Positions 1 through 6,182 of a stretch of DNA of 6,775 nt are shown here, piece after piece. The position numbers and the translations under genes are program-made. Source of the DNA: Candidatus Enterousia avistercoris (GTDB lineage: Bacteria; Pseudomonadota; Alphaproteobacteria; Rs-D84); the NCBI GenBank assembly GCA_017694255.1, contig JADINC010000046.1:1-6775 (forward strand). Reading direction: 5' to 3'. Under the pieces are notes generated by a model that did not search any database, had not been told where the DNA came from, and was given only the letters and a program-made list of their open reading frames with translations. Position 1 is the stretch's first letter. Each line of letters opens with the position of its first letter.

Positions 1-2553
1 TTCAATTGATGCCGGATCACCACCATGTTCACCGCATACGCCCAGGTGAATCTTGTCCCCCTTGGTCGCGCGGGCCTTGGCAACGGCATCTTTAATCAAA
101 ATGCCAACGCCTTCTTGATCGACAGACGCAAACGGATCGGCAACATAGATTCCACGCGCACGGTATTCATCCAAAATCTTGCCCGTGTCATCACGCGACA
201 TTCCCAATGTTGTCTGGGTCAAATCATTTGTGCCGAATTCAAAGAATTCACAACTTTCTGCGATTTGATCAGCCAGAACCGCCGCGCGCGGCAATTCAAT
301 CATTGAACCAACAGTGTATTCAATGCTGTCGCCGGTTTCTGCAAACAGTGATTGTGCGGTTGCATCGATAACTGATTTAACGATATCAACTTCTTTCTTG
401 GAACCAACCAATGGAACTTCGATTTCTGGGAATACGCGAATGCCCGCATTCTTGCATTCCAGTGCCGCAGACAATATTGCGCGTGTTTGCATTTCGCAAA
501 TTTCTGGATATGTAATTGCCAATCTGCAACCACGATGTCCTAACATTGGATTTTGTTCATGCAAAGCCTCTGCACGCGCCTTTACAAATTCCACAGATTT
601 GCCAATATGCGCCGCCAATTCGGCGATATCTGCGTCTGTATGCGGCAAGAATTCATGCAACGGTGGGTCAATCAAACGGATTGTAACCGGCAGACCATCC
701 ATAATCTTGAACAGTTCAACAAAGTCCGCCTTTTGATACGGCAACAATTTCGCCAGCGCAGCACGACGACCGTCAACATCTTCGGCCAAAATCATTTCGC
801 GCATATCCTGGATACGGGCCGGGTCAAAGAACATATGTTCTGTACGTGCCAGACCGATGCCTTCGGCACCAAAATCACGCGCCTGTTTGGCATCTTTTGG
901 TGTTTCGGCGTTTGCCTTGACCTTGATATCTTTGATTTCATCAACCCACTGCATCAGTGTGCCAAAATTACCCGTCAATTCCACAGACACGGTTGGAACC
1001 TGGCCGGCGATAATTTCACCGCGCGCACCATCGATTGACACCCAATCACCTTCGTTGATAACAACGCCAGATGTTGTTTTCATTGTTTTTGATTCATAGT
1101 CAATCTTGATATCTGGCGAACCCGATACACATGGTGTACCCATACCACGGGCAACCACCGCCGCATGCGATGTCATACCGCCACGCGCCGTGATAACACC
1201 CTGGGCCGCGTTCATACCGGCGATATCTTCGGGTGATGTTTCAACACGGATTAACATTACTTTTTTGCCATCAGCCGCCCATTTTTCCGCATCTTCGGCG
1301 TTAAAGACAGCCTGACCAACCGCCGCGCCCGGGGATGCCGGCAGACCAGTTGCGATAACTTTCTTTTCTGCCTTTGGGTCCAACATCGGATGCAACAGGT
1401 GATCTAACTGGTCCGCGCCAACGCGCAAGATTGCTTCTTGCTTGGTCAATAAACCTTCGTTTACCATTTCAACCGCCATGCGAACCGCTGCCGCCGCCGT
1501 GCGTTTACCATTGCGGCACTGCAACATCCACAATTTTCCATGTTCGATTGTGAATTCCATATCCTGCATGTCTTTGTAATGTTTTTCCAGCTTTTCGCGA
1601 ACATCACACAGTTCTTTGTAAACCGCTGGCATCGCTTCTTCCAGCGACAGACGGCCGGAATCATCCTTGCTCATCGGTTGTGGTGTACGAATACCCGCAA
1701 CAACGTCTTCGCCCTGGGCGTTGATTAAATATTCACCATAGTATTTGTTTTCACCGGTGGCCGGATCACGGCTGAAGCATACACCCGTTGCAGAATCATC
1801 ACCAGAATTACCAAACACCATTGCCTGGACATTAACCGCGGTACCCCAATCGCCCGGAATATTATTTAACTTGCGGTATGTGATGGCTTTCTTGCTCATC
1901 CAGCTGCCGAACACGGCACCAATCCCCAGTTTCAACTGTTCCCATGGATCTTGTGGGAATACTTTACCAATTTTCACACCGATTTCTTTGAACTTTTCGA
2001 CCAGTTCTTTTAAATCATCGGCGGTCAGTTCGGTATCGACCTTGTAACCCTTGTCTTCCTTCATCCGTTCCAGGGTGTGTTCAAACAGGTCAATATCTGC
2101 CCCCAGAACAACGTCCGAGAACATCATGATAAAGCGGCGATATGAATCATATGCAAAGCGTTCGTTGCCAGAATGCCGCGCCAATGCTTTGACTGTTTCG
2201 TCATTTAAGCCCAAGTTCAAAACCGTATCCATCATGCCCGGCATAGATACGCGCGCACCAGAACGAACAGAAACCAATAATGGGTTTTCCATGTCGGCAA
2301 ATTTCTTGCCCATAATGCGTTCAATGTGCGCAACACCCGCACGTACCTGGTCCATTAAATCCGCAGGATATGTCTGATTGTTATCATAATAATATCTGCA
2401 CACATCGGTTGTGACGGTAAATCCCGCCGGCACCGGCAAACCGACCAAATTCATTTCTGCCAAATTGGCACCTTTACCCCCCAGCAGGTTGCGCATATCG
2501 GCTTTGCCCTCTGCCGCACCGTTGCCAAAGGTATATACCCATTTATTACTCAT
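1..2553 (-). CDS. ppdK: Pyruvate, phosphate dikinase, C-terminus cut by window edge
   Basis: PPDK interconverts pyruvate, ATP and phosphate with PEP, AMP and pyrophosphate in the cytoplasm, linking glycolysis and gluconeogenesis. The reading frame stays open for 851 codons from ATG 2553-2551 to the window edge; the family usually has about 870-890 residues, so only some 25-40 are missing. The order of domains is intact. An ATP-grasp domain begins with NLLGGKGANLAEM (residues 22-34) and includes SVRSGARVSMPGMMDTVLNLG. The swivelling phosphohistidine domain carries GGMTSHAAVVARGMG with the phospho-acceptor His463. The C-terminal PEP/pyruvate barrel shows GLARTEHMFF, IDPPLHEFLP, NPMLGHRGCRL, GTNDLTQTTLG and GVCGEHGGDP with the catalytic Cys840. 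The start is supported by AAGGAG eight bases upstream. It is transcribed divergently from tsaC. No frameshift or lost catalytic residue is visible. Identification is secure; the direction of use in the cell is not shown by the sequence. Confidence 0.97.
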   Translation of the reverse strand, partial: MSNKWVYTFGNGAAEGKADMRNLLGGKGANLAEMNLVGLPVPAGFTVTTDVCRYYYDNNQTYPADLMDQVRAGVAHIERIMGKKFADMENPLLVSVRSGARVSMPGMMDTVLNLGLNDETVKALARHSGNERFAYDSYRRFIMMFSDVVLGADIDLFEHTLERMKEDKGYKVDTELTADDLKELVEKFKEIGVKIGKVFPQDPWEQLKLGIGAVFGSWMSKKAITYRKLNNIPGDWGTAVNVQAMVFGNSGDDSATGVCFSRDPATGENKYYGEYLINAQGEDVVAGIRTPQPMSKDDSGRLSLEEAMPAVYKELCDVREKLEKHYKDMQDMEFTIEHGKLWMLQCRNGKRTAAAAVRMAVEMVNEGLLTKQEAILRVGADQLDHLLHPMLDPKAEKKVIATGLPASPGAAVGQAVFNAEDAEKWAADGKKVMLIRVETSPEDIAGMNAAQGVITARGGMTSHAAVVARGMGTPCVSGSPDIKIDYESKTMKTTSGVVINEGDWVSIDGARGEIIAGQVPTVSVELTGNFGTLMQWVDEIKDIKVKANAETPKDAKQARDFGAEGIGLARTEHMFFDPARIQDMREMILAEDVDGRRAALAKLLPYQKADFVELFKIMDGLPVTIRLIDPPLHEFLPHTDADIAELAAHIGKSVEFVKARAEALHEQNPMLGHRGCRLAITYPEICEMQTRAILSAALECKNAGIRVFPEIEVPLVGSKKEVDIVKSVIDATAQSLFAETGDSIEYTVGSMIELPRAAVLADQIAESCEFFEFGTNDLTQTTLGMSRDDTGKILDEYRARGIYVADPFASVDQEGVGILIKDAVAKARATKGDKIHLGVCGEHGGDPASIE

Positions 2554-2561
2554 TATGGTTT

Positions 2562-2567
2562 CTCCTT
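2562..2567 (-). promoter_or_regulatory. Shine-Dalgarno site of ppdK
   Basis: On the minus strand this reads AAGGAG, a near-perfect match to the anti-Shine-Dalgarno core, eight bases before the ATG at 2553. It fixes the ppdK start and shows that this organism uses canonical ribosome binding sites, in contrast to tsaC on the other side of the same intergenic region. Confidence 0.85.
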
Positions 2568-2585
2568 ATGTTAAAACGCCATTGG

Positions 2586-2614
2586 ATTTTGCGGAATCTG
2601 GCACGGGATTGCAA
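2586..2614 (-). promoter_or_regulatory. Probable sigma-70-type promoter of ppdK
   Basis: On the minus strand TTGCAA (2614-2609) and CAAAAT (2591-2586) are separated by 17 bases. Each hexamer matches the sigma-70 consensus at four of six positions. A transcript would start near 2579 and carry a leader of roughly 25 bases containing AAGGAG. This was read by eye; no start-site data are available. Confidence 0.45.
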
Positions 2615-2647
2615 GAAAAAAAGCATTAAATCCATCAAACTTTTAAC

Positions 2648-2676
2648 TTTACAATCCTTGATTTACGGTTTATTTT
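2648..2676 (+). promoter_or_regulatory. Probable tsaC promoter giving a leaderless mRNA
   Basis: TTTACA (2648-2653, five of six consensus bases) and TATTTT (2671-2676, four of six) are 17 bases apart. The -10 hexamer ends seven bases before ATG 2684, so the transcript would begin at or within a base or two of the start codon. No purine-rich Shine-Dalgarno site precedes the ATG. Both facts point to leaderless translation. Confidence 0.5.
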
Positions 2677-2683
2677 GGCATGT

Positions 2684-3253
2684 ATGACAAATTTACATGA
2701 TGTGGCATTTATAGCCAAATTAAATAATCATTTAAAATCAGGTGGTGTGATTGCATTCCCAACAGATACTGTTTGGGGGCTGGGGGCATTGCCAACACGC
2801 GTTGGCGCGGATGCATTGTTCGAAATCAAACACCGCCCCGCGAACAAGCATCTGATTATCATGTCCGACAGTTTGGTACATATAAAACCATACATGGCGA
2901 ATTATCCTGCACGCGCATTTGAATTGGCGCAGAAATATTGGCCGGGTGCACTGACCATTGGTGTGCCGGTGGCGGGTACTGATTCAATGGTATTTGGTGG
3001 CGTACGTGTACCGAATTACAAACCGTTTATGGAATTGTGCAGTGTGATTGATGGGCATTGTTTGGCAACGACATCCGCAAATATATCGGGGCAACCAACA
3101 TTACAATCGGCCGACGAAATTCGTAAAACTTTTCCAAACATAATCGTAATCGATAACGCGTTTGAACCCATGGGTGGCGCACCAAGTACAGTTGCTGTTT
3201 TAGACGGCGATAATATAAACATCGTCCGCGCCGGCGGCGTAGTGATTGAATAA
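2684..3253 (+). CDS. tsaC: L-threonylcarbamoyladenylate synthase (TsaC/YrdC)
   Basis: TsaC makes threonylcarbamoyl-AMP from threonine, bicarbonate and ATP in the cytoplasm. TsaD with TsaB and TsaE then transfers the group to A37 of ANN-decoding tRNAs to form t6A. Numbering from ATG 2684, the 189-residue protein shows the YrdC-fold motifs in order: PTDTVWGLG (26-34), the substrate-binding KHRP (Lys49, Arg51), WPGALT (86-91), GGVRVP (105-110), TTSANISGQ (129-137) and a PSTV motif near the C-terminus. The length fits the short TsaC type without the extra Sua5 domain. A TTG at 2675 in frame would add three residues, but it lies within the proposed -10 element, so the ATG is preferred. The gene ends three bases from the convergent mpg stop codon. 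No distinct terminator is obvious. Confidence 0.94.
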   Translation: MTNLHDVAFIAKLNNHLKSGGVIAFPTDTVWGLGALPTRVGADALFEIKHRPANKHLIIMSDSLVHIKPYMANYPARAFELAQKYWPGALTIGVPVAGTDSMVFGGVRVPNYKPFMELCSVIDGHCLATTSANISGQPTLQSADEIRKTFPNIIVIDNAFEPMGGAPSTVAVLDGDNINIVRAGGVVIE

Positions 3254-3256
3254 TTT

Positions 3257-3796
3257 TTATTTAATCGGTTTGCTGATGTATGGGCTGTTTGCAATTAGAA
3301 AGCGGTATGGCAGCCCTGCATCTGCACCGGCATAGTCAACACCAATGCGCGGACCTGTTTTTATTTTTGGCAATGTATCACGCGCATCAATCCAAATCTT
3401 TTCGCCGCGTGTTAAATCCAGTTTATTATCTGCGCGTGTAATATTTAATGTCTTGCACAATTTGCCGGGGCCGTTGCAATCATCGTATTCCAGCGCACGT
3501 ATCAGCACCGCCGCCGGCGTGCCCGCCGGCCCCAGGACTATGTTCAACATATTATGCAATCCATAGCATAAATATACATATGCATGCCCACCCGCCATAA
3601 ACATTGCGTCATTACGTGGTGTGCAACGTCCGCCAAATGCGTGGCACGCACGATCATTATCCAGGTATAATTCCAGTTCGCATATACGCGCACGAATAAA
3701 TGAACCATCAGGCATTTGCCGACACAGCCACGCCCCAACCAGTTCGCGCGCGGCAACAAATGGGTCTTGTAAATAAAATTCGCGTGGTAATGGCAT
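3257..3796 (-). CDS. mpg: 3-methyladenine DNA glycosylase (AAG/MPG family)
   Basis: This monofunctional base-excision enzyme flips out and removes alkylated purines such as 3-methyladenine and often hypoxanthine, leaving an abasic site. The 179-residue protein carries the family pattern: ARELVGAWL (16-24), ELELY with likely catalytic Glu42 and base-stacking Tyr44, CHAFGG with His52, TPRNDAMF (59-66), HAYVYLCYGLHNMLN (71-85) with base-discriminating Asn85, AVLIRALE (96-103), GPGKL (109-113) and PRIGV (149-153). Residue roles are transferred from the human enzyme. The stretch between RALE and GPGKL is only five residues, whereas many relatives have some 15-25 there, which largely explains the short length. 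The start at ATG 3796-3794 has a weak AGGTAAG (3812-3806) upstream. It shares a 53-base divergent gap with the VIT-like gene and converges on tsaC. Confidence 0.93.
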   Translation of the reverse strand: MPLPREFYLQDPFVAARELVGAWLCRQMPDGSFIRARICELELYLDNDRACHAFGGRCTPRNDAMFMAGGHAYVYLCYGLHNMLNIVLGPAGTPAAVLIRALEYDDCNGPGKLCKTLNITRADNKLDLTRGEKIWIDARDTLPKIKTGPRIGVDYAGADAGLPYRFLIANSPYISKPIK

Positions 3797-3836
3797 TTAT
3801 GAATACTTACCTGAATTAATGAATTTTTTACAATGA

Positions 3837-3842
3837 TAAAAT
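3837..3842 (+). promoter_or_regulatory. Possible -10 element of the VIT-like gene
   Basis: TAAAAT matches five of six bases of the sigma-70 -10 consensus and ends seven bases before ATG 3850, the same distance as for tsaC. Transcription would begin at about the start codon. A convincing -35 hexamer is not visible at 16-19 bases upstream, and the region is AT-rich, so chance similarity is possible. Confidence 0.35.
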
Positions 3843-3849
3843 ATCACCC

Positions 3850-4338
3850 ATGGTACGCAAGGATAATTTTTATGCCGCGGGCGCAATAGTCTTGGGCATG
3901 CATGATGCACTGGTGTCGCTGACTGGACTGATTGCTGGGCTGGCGATTGCAATGGCAGACAGGCATTCAATTATCCTGACTGCAATAATTGCATCTGTCA
4001 CGGCCAGTTTGTCTATGGCGGCATCTAATTATTTAGCCGTACGCACAGACGGCGGGCGGGCGTTTATATCGGCACTGTATACCGGCGCGGCATATATGAT
4101 AACGTGCGCGTTATTAATACTGCCGTTTTTTATATTTGAAAATCGTATAACGGAAATAGCCATAATGTTTTTAATCGCCATAGCCGAAATTTTTATGGTT
4201 AATTATTATATTGGCCATATGCGCCGGCAACCATATATTCAGAACTTTTTAGAAATGCTGGGGATATGCACAGGGGTATCAATTATTGCTTTTTTAATTG
4301 GGTGGTGCGCAAATGCGTATTTGGGTATCAGTGCATAA
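3850..4338 (+). CDS. VIT1/CCC1-family membrane protein, short form without the metal-binding linker
   Basis: A 162-residue integral membrane protein resembling the vacuolar iron transporter family, whose members move Fe2+ or Mn2+ out of the cytoplasm. Five hydrophobic segments lie at about residues 9-36, 41-64, 71-96, 101-121 and 134-160. The first contains GMHDALVSLTGLIAGLA (16-32), corresponding to the family's G-x-(N/S)DGLV motif, with Asp19 in the place of the conserved pore aspartate. The second ends in SMAASNYLAV (55-64), matching the family's SMAxxxY motif, though many members have GEY where this has SNY. Segments 2 and 3 are joined by only a few residues (RTDGG), so the cytosolic helical metal-binding domain found between them in eukaryotic and many bacterial members is absent. 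No Shine-Dalgarno site is seen. Membership is likely; the transported metal cannot be told from sequence. Confidence 0.77.
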   Translation: MVRKDNFYAAGAIVLGMHDALVSLTGLIAGLAIAMADRHSIILTAIIASVTASLSMAASNYLAVRTDGGRAFISALYTGAAYMITCALLILPFFIFENRITEIAIMFLIAIAEIFMVNYYIGHMRRQPYIQNFLEMLGICTGVSIIAFLIGWCANAYLGISA

Positions 4339-4368
4339 AAAAAGCCGCATAATGCGGAGGTATTTTTT
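4337..4368. terminator. Bidirectional hairpin terminator between convergent genes
   Basis: CCGCA (4345-4349) and TGCGG (4353-4357) form a GC-rich stem with a three-base loop. On the minus strand the stem is followed after one base by seven T (4343-4337), a strong intrinsic terminator for the four-gene operon. On the plus strand six T (4363-4368) follow after AGGTA, so it can also end the VIT-like transcript. The T tracts overlap or touch both stop codons. Confidence 0.8.
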
Positions 4369-5125
4369 ATCTGGATTTATCGCGCGATGATAACGCCCGT
4401 AATAATGGCACACGCAAACCATCCGCCAGAACATTCATAAATGTTGAATATGCGCGATTATACAAATGCCTGTTCGATTTTGGTGTGATACTTATAATCT
4501 TTGGCCCAATAGTCATTATAAAATCGCCACGTTCACCAATTGGTGCCAGTTGATATAAAAATACATTACCAAAACCAATACGGTACAGCGTACTGTCTGC
4601 AAGTGTCTTGAATTCTGCATTATTTATTGATGTTGGCGTTTTCTTTTGTACCATGTCCATAACAACGCCATGGGCCGAATCCGCAGAAATATTATATAAT
4701 TTTGTATCAGAAAATCTTAACGTATTTCCATTATCTTCTGTCTTTGCGGGTTCGATATAAACATAGCGCTTGTTCTGGGTTAATTTATCCAGCGCAAACC
4801 ACGCCGCGATTTCCCCATCAGACATTTTATCCAATCCCTTGTTCACGGTTATATAATTCGAAACACGTTGAAAGAAATTACGAACTTCTTGTTTGTATAA
4901 ATCCAGTTTTATCGCTTTTTCCATAATACGCGAAACACGACGGCGAATTTCTGGATTAATTGACATGTCTATAATATGATCATTTATGCACAGTGTTGTA
5001 CCCGATGCTAACATTCTGATTACAATTTCATTTATAAATAATTTTCCGTCTTTGATAACAGATTTGGTAATATTTCGTTCTGCTGATTTTAAAATACTTA
5101 AAATTTGTTCTGCCGTGTATTTCAT
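4367..5125 (-). CDS. Hypothetical protein, 252 residues, last gene of the operon
   Basis: I do not recognise this protein. From ATG 5125-5123 it has 252 residues, with no signal peptide, membrane segment or known catalytic motif. The N-terminal half looks helical and charged (MKYTAEQILSILKSAERN; NPEIRRRVSRIMEKAIKLDLYKQEVRNFF spans about residues 57-85). The second half has alternating strand-like hydrophobic stretches (RYVYIEPA, FGNVFLYQLAPIG, DFIMTIGPKIISI) and a basic C-terminus ending DKSR. It is probably soluble. The frame extends upstream to GTG 5200, but that would overlap the hydrolase gene by 59 bases; the ATG lies 16 bases after the hydrolase stop and is preceded by GGGGGCG, so it is preferred. 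Sharing of substrate or complex with the hydrolase is possible only by context. Confidence 0.8.
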   Translation of the reverse strand: MKYTAEQILSILKSAERNITKSVIKDGKLFINEIVIRMLASGTTLCINDHIIDMSINPEIRRRVSRIMEKAIKLDLYKQEVRNFFQRVSNYITVNKGLDKMSDGEIAAWFALDKLTQNKRYVYIEPAKTEDNGNTLRFSDTKLYNISADSAHGVVMDMVQKKTPTSINNAEFKTLADSTLYRIGFGNVFLYQLAPIGERGDFIMTIGPKIISITPKSNRHLYNRAYSTFMNVLADGLRVPLLRALSSRDKSR

Positions 5126-5130
5126 ATACG

Positions 5131-5135
5131 CCCCC
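5131..5135 (-). promoter_or_regulatory. G-run ribosome binding site of the 252-residue gene
   Basis: On the minus strand GGGGG is followed by CGTAT and then ATG 5125. No AGGAG-like sequence is nearer. A G-run can pair with the CCUCC end of 16S rRNA using G-U wobble. It supports ATG 5125 over the upstream GTG. Confidence 0.5.
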
Positions 5136-5141
5136 AAATAT

Positions 5142-5732
5142 TTACAACATATTATTCTGTAGAAAAACATTACACAAATTCCACAGTTCTGGAAATTCAC
5201 GCATACCTCCAGAAAAATGACCGCGATCAGTAAACCGATGTACCCGCATGTCTGGGTATATCGATTCCAGTTTTTTACAACCCTGGATTATCATGTCGCC
5301 ATAGTGATCGTCCGACGAATAAAACAAATCCATCGTTCCGACACGCGATGATAAATCTGGGGATGGGGCAAAGTTATTAAAATATTGGGGGAACTGATGC
5401 TGGGCGTCTATCCATGGCGCCACCAGTATCAAGTGCCCAATTTTTATACCCGGGTTTTCTGACAGATATTTTACCAACAACCCACCACCACACGAATGAC
5501 CAATCATGATTGTATCAGCGTCAATTTGCTGACGCGATAAAATGTCAACGTCCGCGGCATAACTGCGCGCTGGCAACCATGAATTGGTGAAAGATGGAAC
5601 CTGGGTCGGGACGCCGGCCAATATTAATTTCTGTTGCAGCCATGGATACCAATATGATGCACAGAATGGAATTTCCATTTTATCAAATTCATCTTTGAAT
5701 TTTACACCATGACATATTATCGCATTGACCAT
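5142..5732 (-). CDS. Alpha/beta serine hydrolase, RBBP9/YdeN-like
   Basis: A 196-residue cytoplasmic alpha/beta hydrolase of the small lidless type. The N-terminus has the first-strand motif IICHG (5-9) with the oxyanion-hole region. GHSCGG (78-83) is the nucleophile elbow with Ser80. YSSDDHYGD (138-146) supplies the acid, most likely Asp142 by comparison with the family's S-x-D-P motif, although Asp141 is possible. DRGHFS (169-174) gives His172. The length and the spacing of the triad match the RBBP9/YdeN family, whose natural substrates are poorly known. There is no signal peptide, so it is not secreted. The start is ATG 5732-5730; the GGGG of its ribosome binding site overlaps the TAG stop of the preceding gene, suggesting coupled translation. 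Fold and triad are secure; the reaction (esterase, peptidase or acyl transfer) is unknown. Confidence 0.88.
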   Translation of the reverse strand: MVNAIICHGVKFKDEFDKMEIPFCASYWYPWLQQKLILAGVPTQVPSFTNSWLPARSYAADVDILSRQQIDADTIMIGHSCGGGLLVKYLSENPGIKIGHLILVAPWIDAQHQFPQYFNNFAPSPDLSSRVGTMDLFYSSDDHYGDMIIQGCKKLESIYPDMRVHRFTDRGHFSGGMREFPELWNLCNVFLQNNML

Positions 5733-5738
5733 CGCACG

Positions 5739-5744
5739 CCCCTA
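5739..5744 (-). promoter_or_regulatory. G-run ribosome binding site overlapping the upstream stop codon
   Basis: On the minus strand TAGGGG contains the stop codon TAG (5744-5742) of the 138-residue gene and the G-run that lies six bases (CGTGCG) before ATG 5732. Terminating ribosomes would sit directly on the start site of the hydrolase gene. Confidence 0.5.
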
Positions 5745-6158
5745 TCTTGACTTTACGCCTTGGCGCATCAGTTGTTCTTTTGCAACATCCAGTTCTTCTT
5801 CTGTGCCAAAGACAAATGGTATAATACCCGCATTATATTTTTTTAATCTGTCATCTAATAATTTTTGTGCTTTTTCTCGGCGCGCAGGATACGTCAAAAC
5901 CATATACTTTTTACCGCATTGATTCACAGTATCCAACATGACTAATCTGTCTTTGTAATCTTTTTCAATAATCAGCCCTGTTGCCACCGCTTCCCAGTCA
6001 TTGTCTGTTTCTTTGACGATAACATCAAAATTGTCGCTGATTGCGGCGTGGTGCCATCCACTGGCGGTAATGCCAATTGTCTGGGATAAATTTTGATACA
6101 TAGTATCTAAATTCTTTACCCCGCGTTGGAATTTTTCTGCCAGATTTTGTTTTTTCAT
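5742..6158 (-). CDS. Hypothetical protein, 138 residues
   Basis: I do not recognise this protein. It is hydrophilic and probably soluble, with no signal peptide or membrane segment. The first 30 residues look helical (MKKQNLAEKFQRGVKNLD). The middle has GWHHAAISDNFDVIVKE with paired histidines, then strand-helix alternation including LIIEKDYKDRLVMLDTV and KYMVLTYPARREKAQKLLDD. The last part (AGIIPFVFGTEEELDVAKEQL) suggests a final strand and helix, so a small alpha/beta fold is plausible. It lies 24 bases after the 123-residue gene and 9 bases before the hydrolase gene on the same strand, so cotranscription is almost certain. ATG 6158-6156 is preceded by GGGGGG three bases upstream, unusually close for a Shine-Dalgarno site. 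The function is unknown. Confidence 0.8.
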   Translation of the reverse strand: MKKQNLAEKFQRGVKNLDTMYQNLSQTIGITASGWHHAAISDNFDVIVKETDNDWEAVATGLIIEKDYKDRLVMLDTVNQCGKKYMVLTYPARREKAQKLLDDRLKKYNAGIIPFVFGTEEELDVAKEQLMRQGVKSR

Positions 6159-6161
6159 GCG

Positions 6162-6168
6162 CCCCCCT
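6162..6168 (-). promoter_or_regulatory. G-run ribosome binding site of the 138-residue gene
   Basis: On the minus strand AGGGGGG is followed by CGC and ATG 6158. If pairing uses the left end of the run (AGGGG), the spacing becomes about five bases, which is workable. It is the longest of the three G-runs in this operon. Confidence 0.45.
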
Positions 6169-6182
6169 GCTGTACGATTAAA

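Noticed and set aside
25..2377. Many plus-strand open frames of 60-160 codons opposite ppdK
   Set aside because: They are shadows of the ppdK reading frame. They overlap each other in different frames, lack ribosome sites and have no recognisable protein content, while the minus strand encodes all PPDK motifs.
3225..3262. GC-rich inverted sequence at the end of tsaC as a terminator
   Set aside because: CGCCGGCG is self-complementary but too short for a clear stem and loop, and a T-rich stretch follows only about 15 bases later, after the stop codon.
3016..3294. Minus-strand open frame across the end of tsaC and the tsaC-mpg junction
   Set aside because: It is antisense to conserved TsaC motifs and runs into the mpg end; it shows no protein features of its own.
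3345..3759. Open frames on both strands overlapping mpg
   Set aside because: They are out-of-frame shadows of the glycosylase, whose motifs occupy the whole 3257-3796 frame.
4367..5200. Longer form of the 252-residue protein from GTG 5200
   Set aside because: It would overlap the hydrolase gene by 59 bases and has no ribosome site, whereas ATG 5125 lies just after the hydrolase stop with a G-run in front.
4702..5922. Plus-strand open frames of 65-74 codons opposite the operon
   Set aside because: They are short, lack ribosome sites and lie opposite a continuous set of tightly spaced minus-strand genes.
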